A stretch of 45,704 bases of DNA from Nitrospirales bacterium (GTDB taxonomy: Bacteria; Nitrospirota; Nitrospiria; Nitrospirales; UBA8639). Below are positions 40,929 through 45,704 of this stretch, piece by piece. Position 1 is the first letter of the stretch, and each line of letters starts with the position of its first letter. A program made the translations under genes and the position numbers. The notes beneath the pieces were generated by a model. That model made no database searches. It was not told the origin of the DNA and worked only from the letters and a program-made list of their open reading frames with translations. Where the stretch lies: assembly GCA_022824735.1 (NCBI GenBank), contig JAJDZI010000127.1:1-45704 (forward strand), read 5' to 3'.

Positions 40929-41354
40929 TTATTCCAGGGGAACGGCTTTGCCCTGGACGTCGGTTTCTCCTTCCGTCACCGTGGTTTTTTCCAGGGTCCA
41001 TTCCGAGGGCGTAATCGTGAGGGTGTGGCCTCTCAAGGTATAGAACTCGCCCTGTGAGATCACGAGCCGGCCATTTTCCTCAAGAGTCATGTTGAGGATT
41101 TCTTTTCCGCTGTCCTGATGCCGCATCACCAGACTCGTGGGACTTCGTTCGAGCGCATAGGCCTGGCCTTCATTAATCGCCAACGTGCTGTTCGTGAGTT
41201 TTGCCGGCATTTTCCCTCCCGTCTCAAACAAGGCAAAATTCACTTTCGGGAATCCGCCGGAGGGCCGTGGCTCGATATCGATTTGTGGCACGCCTTCGAC
41301 TTCAATCGTGCCGTTACTGTTACGGTACAGGTGAGGTCCGATCTGGATGTCCAT
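40929..41354 (-). CDS. Hypothetical beta-rich protein
   Basis: 141 residues, ATG 41354, starting MDIQIGPHLYRNSNGTIEVEG. The whole length alternates in short beta-strand-like pieces (LVISQGEFYTLRG, LTITPSEWTLEKTTVTEG). No cysteine, signal peptide or known motif is visible. It is nine bases downstream of the ComM-type gene on the same strand and is likely co-transcribed with it. I do not recognise a family. Confidence 0.65.
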   Translation of the reverse strand: MDIQIGPHLYRNSNGTIEVEGVPQIDIEPRPSGGFPKVNFALFETGGKMPAKLTNSTLAINEGQAYALERSPTSLVMRHQDSGKEILNMTLEENGRLVISQGEFYTLRGHTLTITPSEWTLEKTTVTEGETDVQGKAVPLE

Positions 41355-41363
41355 GAGGTTCCT

Positions 41364-42890
41364 TTAAAATGTGGTCGTTCGGTCCAGGCTCCGATACTGG
41401 ATGGCCTCGGCCAAGTGCGATGGTTCAATAGCCTCTGAGTCTGCCAAATCCGCAATCGTTCGTGCAACACGCAATATCCGCGCGTAGGCGCGGGCCGAAA
41501 GCCCCAAGCGGGTCGCGGCCTGATCCAGGAGTTGCTTGCCTGTCCGGTCGAGCCGGCAATGCGTTTTCATGTGCCGGGGTTTGAGTTGGGCATTGGCAAA
41601 CAGGCGCTCCGCGGCATACCGGTTTGCCTGGATATGCCGGGCATCGGCCACGCGTTTCCGAATGGAGGCGGAACATTCAGATGATTGATCGTGCCCCAGG
41701 TCCGAAACCGGCACCGCGGGCACTTCCACGTGAATGTCGAGCCGGTCACGGAGCGGCCCTGAAAGCCGGCCTCGATACCGCCTGACTTGGTGAGGGGTAC
41801 ACATACAGTCATGTGCCCGGTCTCCATGGTACCCGCATGGGCAAGGATTCATGGCAACAACCAACATGAACCGCGCCGGATATTGGAGCGACGCGTTCAC
41901 CCGCGTGACGGTCACGGTCCCTTCTTCCAGCGGCTGGCGTAGGCCGTCCAGGACCGATCGTTTGAACTCCAGCACTTCATCCAAAAAGAGCACGCCGTTG
42001 TGCGCCAACGAGACCTCTCCCGGCCTGGGAATCGTGCCTCCTCCGATGAGTCCTGCATCCGAGACGTTGTGGTGGGGGGCGCGAAAGGGTCTCGTGGTCA
42101 TCAGCGATTGGTCTGTCAACAAGGTGCCGGCCACGCTATGGACCCGCGTGGTATCCAAGGCCTCCTGGATGCTGAGGTGGGGCAGGATCCCGGGTAGGCG
42201 TTGGGCCAACATGGTTTTTCCCGAACCCGGTGGGCCGATGAGCAGGACGTTGTGGCCTCCGGCTGCGGCGATTTCCAGGGCACGTTTGGCGTGGAATTGA
42301 CCACGGACTTCCGAGAAGTCTTCTTCCGGTGTGGCTGAGGCCCGGAAGAATGATTGTGGGTCCGTGATGAGCCGGGTGAGCGGGTGTTTTCCCGTTAAGG
42401 CCTCCACCACTTCGGGGAGCGTCCGGGCTCCATAGACTTCGACCTGGTCAATGACCGCAGCCTCACGCGCGCTTTCGGCGGGAAGGATCAGCGGACGTTG
42501 GTTTCGGCACAGCAGGCCGATGGACAATCCGCCCCTGATGGGTTTGATCCGGCCATCCAGTGATAATTCGCCAACCAGCACGTAGCGTTGAGCCGTTGCC
42601 TGGTCAATGATGCCCTCGGCCACCAACATGCCGACGGCCATACTCAGTTCGAGTCCCGCGCCTTCTTTTTTCAAGCCGGCAGGGGCCAGGTTGACGGTAA
42701 TCTTTTTGGGTGGGAGGGCAAAGCCGGTGTTTTTCAGGGCCGCGCGAATACGGTCCCGGCTTTCCCTGACGGTTGCGTCGGGCAGGCCAACGATGGAAAA
42801 TTGAGGAAGGCCGCCGCCGATATCGACTTCGACCTCGATCAAATGGGCGTCGAGTCCGAGCAGTCCGGCACTGAAAACCTTTGCAAGCAC
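41364..42890 (-). CDS. ComM/YifB-type AAA+ ATPase (Mg-chelatase-like)
   Basis: 508 residues. The N-terminal lon-like ChlI domain starts MLAKVFSAGLLGLDAHLIEVEVDI and contains GLPDATVRESRDRIRAALKN. The AAA+ domain has Walker A GPPGSGKTMLAQRLPGILP and Walker B GVLFLDEVLEF. A Cys-rich insertion (NPCPCGYHGD...CMCTP) and a C-terminal domain (GLSARAYARILRVARTIADL) complete the family plan. ComM is a branch-migration helicase that helps integrate transformed DNA. The start overlaps the divergent frame at 42881. Confidence 0.95.
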   Translation of the reverse strand: MLAKVFSAGLLGLDAHLIEVEVDIGGGLPQFSIVGLPDATVRESRDRIRAALKNTGFALPPKKITVNLAPAGLKKEGAGLELSMAVGMLVAEGIIDQATAQRYVLVGELSLDGRIKPIRGGLSIGLLCRNQRPLILPAESAREAAVIDQVEVYGARTLPEVVEALTGKHPLTRLITDPQSFFRASATPEEDFSEVRGQFHAKRALEIAAAGGHNVLLIGPPGSGKTMLAQRLPGILPHLSIQEALDTTRVHSVAGTLLTDQSLMTTRPFRAPHHNVSDAGLIGGGTIPRPGEVSLAHNGVLFLDEVLEFKRSVLDGLRQPLEEGTVTVTRVNASLQYPARFMLVVAMNPCPCGYHGDRAHDCMCTPHQVRRYRGRLSGPLRDRLDIHVEVPAVPVSDLGHDQSSECSASIRKRVADARHIQANRYAAERLFANAQLKPRHMKTHCRLDRTGKQLLDQAATRLGLSARAYARILRVARTIADLADSEAIEPSHLAEAIQYRSLDRTTTF

Positions 42891-42943
42891 GGCTGCCTCA
42901 TGTGAAAGATGAGCAAAACGGGGAGCGCACGACGATTATAGTG

Positions 42944-43561
42944 ATGGATCTTACAGGTTTTCAACTTAACGGTCTAATTTTCGTGCTGTTGATTTTGTGT
43001 TGGCCGGGCGGGGGCGTCTCCGGGATTATGGCGCAGGATGAGATTGGTATGTCACCTGCCCCTGCTCGTCCCATACAATCCGGACGGACGCCGGCCGCTC
43101 ATATCGGATCGATTATGGCGTTGTTGGCCACGTTTCACGAGGCCGGCGTGTTGCCGCCGGAATCCAGTCGCGAAGCCAACCGGCTCATCCATGCGCTGAT
43201 CCAATCACAGTCGCTGTTTCTCAACAATCAGGATCCCGTTGTGCAGGACGTATTCGTCTCCGCATTGTCCGATACATTCGGCGCGAAGAAAGCCGCGTCG
43301 TTGAGTCAGGCGTTCACGGTAACGGGTTGGACCTCGGAGACACTCGAAGCGCTGGTTGATTATACCGCGTCGCGATCAATGGCCGATGAACCGCACTGGG
43401 TAGAATGGGCAGAAGCGTTCCACGAGTATAACGTCACCGCAGCCGATTGGGCGTACGTAGAGCAGGTGTTCGCCAAGGCGAGGGAACAGCTTCTCGAACA
43501 GGGGAAGCAGGTGCATGCGGTATTCGCCGCCCAACGGGCATCCATGCCCGGCGCGAGATAG
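42944..43561 (+). CDS. Putative exported protein of unknown function
   Basis: 205 residues from ATG 42944 (the frame is open from 42881, overlapping the ComM-type gene). A signal-like hydrophobic segment (LNGLIFVLLILCWPGGGVSGIMAQ) is followed by a mainly helical domain: HIGSIMALLATFHEAGVLPPE, SREANRLIHALIQSQSLFLNN, and a Trp-rich part (WVEWAEAFHEYNVTAADWAYVEQVF). No catalytic motif is recognised. Periplasmic location is inferred from the signal. Confidence 0.65.
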   Translation: MDLTGFQLNGLIFVLLILCWPGGGVSGIMAQDEIGMSPAPARPIQSGRTPAAHIGSIMALLATFHEAGVLPPESSREANRLIHALIQSQSLFLNNQDPVVQDVFVSALSDTFGAKKAASLSQAFTVTGWTSETLEALVDYTASRSMADEPHWVEWAEAFHEYNVTAADWAYVEQVFAKAREQLLEQGKQVHAVFAAQRASMPGAR

Positions 43562-43580
43562 GGCGTGCCCTGAATGTGTT

Positions 43581-44303
43581 TCATCGCTTCCGCTTCTTCG
43601 TTGCCTCAAGGCGGATGAAGCACAGTGGGTCGCCGACGATGGCGGTCGGGTAGAATTTTTCTTCCACGCGAAACGGGATTCGGTTCCGGGTGAGCCAATC
43701 CGTCATCCATGTGACTTCTTCCACTGTGGTGGAGAGAAGCCCCGGACGTGAGAGTTTGGGCAGGCACGCATCCAGCAGTTCCTGGATCCGGGTTCGCTCC
43801 CGTTGAAACGCCACGGGATCGAATCGTACGGGGTCGGCCCGCCCATACGCCAACGCCGAGGTTTCCGGAAAACATTCCGGATCATTGAGCACGCTGGCCA
43901 TCCAGAGGTGATCAAAGGTGCCCCGGGCCGTTTGGGCAGGGCTCGCCTGAATGGTCAACGGCAGGCCGCCGCACGCCTCGTTGAGAGCGTCCACTTCACG
44001 TTCCCGAAGGTTATAGGACTCGACGGTCCGATTCATATCAAGGGTTTCCAGCAGCAGTATGGGCAGTTCAGCCACTCCTGCTCCCACGTAGAGGCTTCTT
44101 CCTTTTTGGGAAAGCCGGTGTTTGAGCGCTTCGGCGATCCTGATTCCCATGGTTTGGCATGTGTTCTTATGAACTTTCCAAAAGGCCTCGCCGCCCTCTT
44201 CGCAATACACGTCGCCGAGCAGGCCATAGTCCAACCTCGAAAAGACGTCCTTGATCGCGCGCTTCGTTCGGGCGCCGATGGAATAATCGTTGGCGTTTCG
44301 CAT
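43581..44303 (-). CDS. Methyltransferase-like protein of unknown substrate
   Basis: 240 residues. A glycine-rich loop GRSLYVGAGVAELPILLLE after an N-terminal helical part resembles SAM-binding motif I. A later acidic position (ESYNLREREVDAL) could hold the ribose of SAM. FDHLWMASVLNDPECFPE matches the motif IV region (D-h-h). It could be a class I methyltransferase fold without clear activity. It sits between convergent (42944) and divergent (kdsD) neighbours and is therefore transcribed alone. Confidence 0.65.
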   Translation of the reverse strand: MRNANDYSIGARTKRAIKDVFSRLDYGLLGDVYCEEGGEAFWKVHKNTCQTMGIRIAEALKHRLSQKGRSLYVGAGVAELPILLLETLDMNRTVESYNLREREVDALNEACGGLPLTIQASPAQTARGTFDHLWMASVLNDPECFPETSALAYGRADPVRFDPVAFQRERTRIQELLDACLPKLSRPGLLSTTVEEVTWMTDWLTRNRIPFRVEEKFYPTAIVGDPLCFIRLEATKKRKR

Positions 44304-44425
44304 GGAGAGTAGAATAACTTAAGTGCAAAATCCGATTCAGCGTTGACTCCGTTTCGGGGAATATGATGAAGTATTTTCCTTGTTACGCATCAAGAAGGCA
44401 ATCTCGATTAGAGCTTCCTGAAAGA

Positions 44426-45397
44426 ATGACCATGGACGTTCTGGCTGAAATACGACGCGTGATTGATCTGGAAGTGCGGATGATCGATGCGCTCAAACCG
44501 GCCCTGGGTCCGGCGTACGAAGAGGCCGTACGATGGATTTTCGACTGTCGCGGGCAGGTCGTGGTCACGGGGGTGGGAAAATCCGGCGTCATCGCCCAGA
44601 AAATTGCGGCGACGATGGTCTCCACGGGGACCCCGGCCGTGTTCCTGCACGGCGCCGATGGATTGCATGGCGGCATCGGAATCATCAAGAAAGACGACAT
44701 TGTGCTGGCCGTCGGGAAATCCGGGGAAAGCGAAGAATTACTCGCGATGCTCCCCGTTGCCAGGAAAATCGGGGCGCGGGTCATTGCAATGACCGCCCAA
44801 CCGCGTTCGTCGATGGCCAGGCATTCCGACCTGGTCCTGCATACGCCTGTAGAGGAAGAAGCCTGCCCGCTGAACATGGCGCCGACGTGCAGCACGACCG
44901 TGGCGTTGGTGGCCGGCGACGCCCTGGCCGTGGCGCTCATGAAATTGCGCGGTTTTCAGTCCGATGATTTTGCCATCAATCATCCCGGGGGACAACTGGG
45001 GAAACGGCTGCTCCTGACGGTGGGTGATCTCATGCGATCCGGTGAAGACAATCCGGTTGTGCATGTGGCACAAGACGTGCGGTTCATGTTGACGGAAATG
45101 ACGCGACAACGGGCGGGAGCCGTCTCGATCATTGATGATGCGCACCGGTTGCTGGGCCTGGTGACCGACTATGACGTTCGGCGTGTGTTGGAAGCGCAAA
45201 AGGACGTGTTCGCCCTGACGATTCAGGACATCATGAACGCGACCCCGGAGTTTGTCTATGAAGACGACAATGCGTACGCCGCCCTGGAAAAAATGGAAAA
45301 ACGCACGAAACCCATTTCCGTGTTACCGGTCTTGAACCGGGAAACACAGGTCGTCGGCATGATCCATCTCCACGACCTCATCGCCCGCGGGCTCTGA
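44426..45397 (+). CDS. kdsD: D-arabinose-5-phosphate isomerase (KdsD/KpsF)
   Basis: 323 residues from ATG 44426 (ATG 44432 is possible; the frame is open from 44363). The SIS domain (GQVVVTGVGKSGVIAQKIAA, VLAVGKSGESEELLAML, CSTTVALVAGDALAVAL) is followed by FAINHPGGQLGKRLLLTV and two CBS domains. This is the usual plan of the enzyme that makes arabinose 5-phosphate for Kdo, hence for lipopolysaccharide. It implies an outer membrane with Kdo-containing LPS. Confidence 0.94.
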   Translation: MTMDVLAEIRRVIDLEVRMIDALKPALGPAYEEAVRWIFDCRGQVVVTGVGKSGVIAQKIAATMVSTGTPAVFLHGADGLHGGIGIIKKDDIVLAVGKSGESEELLAMLPVARKIGARVIAMTAQPRSSMARHSDLVLHTPVEEEACPLNMAPTCSTTVALVAGDALAVALMKLRGFQSDDFAINHPGGQLGKRLLLTVGDLMRSGEDNPVVHVAQDVRFMLTEMTRQRAGAVSIIDDAHRLLGLVTDYDVRRVLEAQKDVFALTIQDIMNATPEFVYEDDNAYAALEKMEKRTKPISVLPVLNRETQVVGMIHLHDLIARGL

Positions 45398-45437
45398 GGA
45401 TGGCAGGTCGGGTTGGCCCTGACCACCCTCACCTTGA

Positions 45438-45510
45438 TCCTCTCCCATCAAGGGAGAGGATATTCTGTTCGCTCCTTCGCCCCTGGCGGGAGAGGGCTGG
45501 GGTGAGGGGG
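45438..45510. repeat. Dispersed palindromes between convergent kdsD and metG
   Basis: A perfect nine-base stem TCCTCTCCC/GGGAGAGGA with loop ATCAA (45438-45460) is followed by TATTCTGTTC. A second, longer copy (45472-45510) ends GGGAGAGGGCTGGGGTGAGGGGG. The element is the same family as at 33334 and 34365. Position between two convergent genes and the strong first stem suit a bidirectional terminator. Confidence 0.7.
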
Positions 45511-45521
45511 CGGAATTTCCG

Positions 45522-45704
45522 TCACTTCACCTTCGTGCCGGGCTGAAGGTCAACGTCTTCGAACGTGACCAGGCCCTGGACGTCCTGATCTCCTGCCGCC
45601 AGCACCATGCCCTGCGATTCCACGCCCATCAGTTTCGCCGGTTTCAGGTTCGCCACGACCAGAATCGTTTTTCCCACCACGTCGTCCGGGCTGTATTTTT
45701 TCCC
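45522..45704 (-). CDS. metG: Methionyl-tRNA synthetase, C-terminal tRNA-binding domain (5' part beyond window)
   Basis: 60 residues are read on the reverse strand from the window edge to TGA (complement of 45522-45524). The segment contains GKKYSPDDVVGKTILVVANL and KPAKLMGVESQGMVLAA, the end of the OB-fold tRNA-binding/dimerisation domain of MetG. The same fold occurs in CsaA and PheT, but KPAKLMGVESQGM at the protein end is characteristic of MetG. Confidence 0.9.
   Translation of the reverse strand, partial: GKKYSPDDVVGKTILVVANLKPAKLMGVESQGMVLAAGDQDVQGLVTFEDVDLQPGTKVK

Overview
The window looks like a chromosome segment from a member of the genus Nitrospira (phylum Nitrospirota), or a close relative. 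The basis is gene content rather than a marker gene. There is a long operon of c-type cytochromes with two cytochrome bd-like subunit I paralogues, a Rieske/cytochrome b pair and an NxrC-like heme b protein. A hopanoid/isoprenoid block and ordinary GC-rich housekeeping genes accompany it. No 16S rRNA gene or catalytic nitrite oxidoreductase subunit is present, so the genus is an inference.

Layout. Positions 1-400 hold the 3' end of the primary sigma factor gene and a CAT-anticodon tRNA. Positions 400-5100 are an accessory patch: two AT-richer small unknown genes, a degraded subtilase with an outer-membrane-like C-terminal domain, two lipoproteins (one an M48 peptidase), a remnant of an antitoxin-like gene and a small unknown gene. 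Positions 5100-12400 are a tightly packed forward run: serC, serA, hisZ, dnaB and a TPR lipoprotein whose end lies inside a palindromic repeat. A type IV pilin follows.

Positions 12900-21300 carry membrane lipid genes: shc, an HpnG-like phosphorylase, an MlaC/HpnM-like periplasmic protein, dxs, ispG, tRNA-Cys and hpnH. Together they link the MEP isoprenoid pathway to hopene cyclisation and to attachment and processing of the C35 side chain.

Positions 21650-33300 are an eleven-gene respiratory operon. It encodes five c-type cytochromes (six CxxCH sites), two CydA-like membrane proteins without a CydB partner, a Rieske protein with an extra N-terminal PRC-barrel-like domain, a b6-type cytochrome b, an unknown polytopic protein with a histidine-rich tail and an NxrC-like subunit. 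The likely product is a large membrane complex moving electrons between the quinone pool and c-type cytochromes. It is the most interesting part of the window.

Positions 33300-45704 return to housekeeping genes: a UbiA-type prenyltransferase (reverse), tRNA-Thr(CGT), small membrane proteins, purH-purD, a YrdC/Sua5 protein, threonine aldolase, a ComM-type AAA+ ATPase (reverse), a methyltransferase-like protein (reverse), kdsD and the 3' end of metG (reverse). Several dispersed palindromic repeats sit between genes here. No CRISPR array, intact insertion sequence or prophage was seen.
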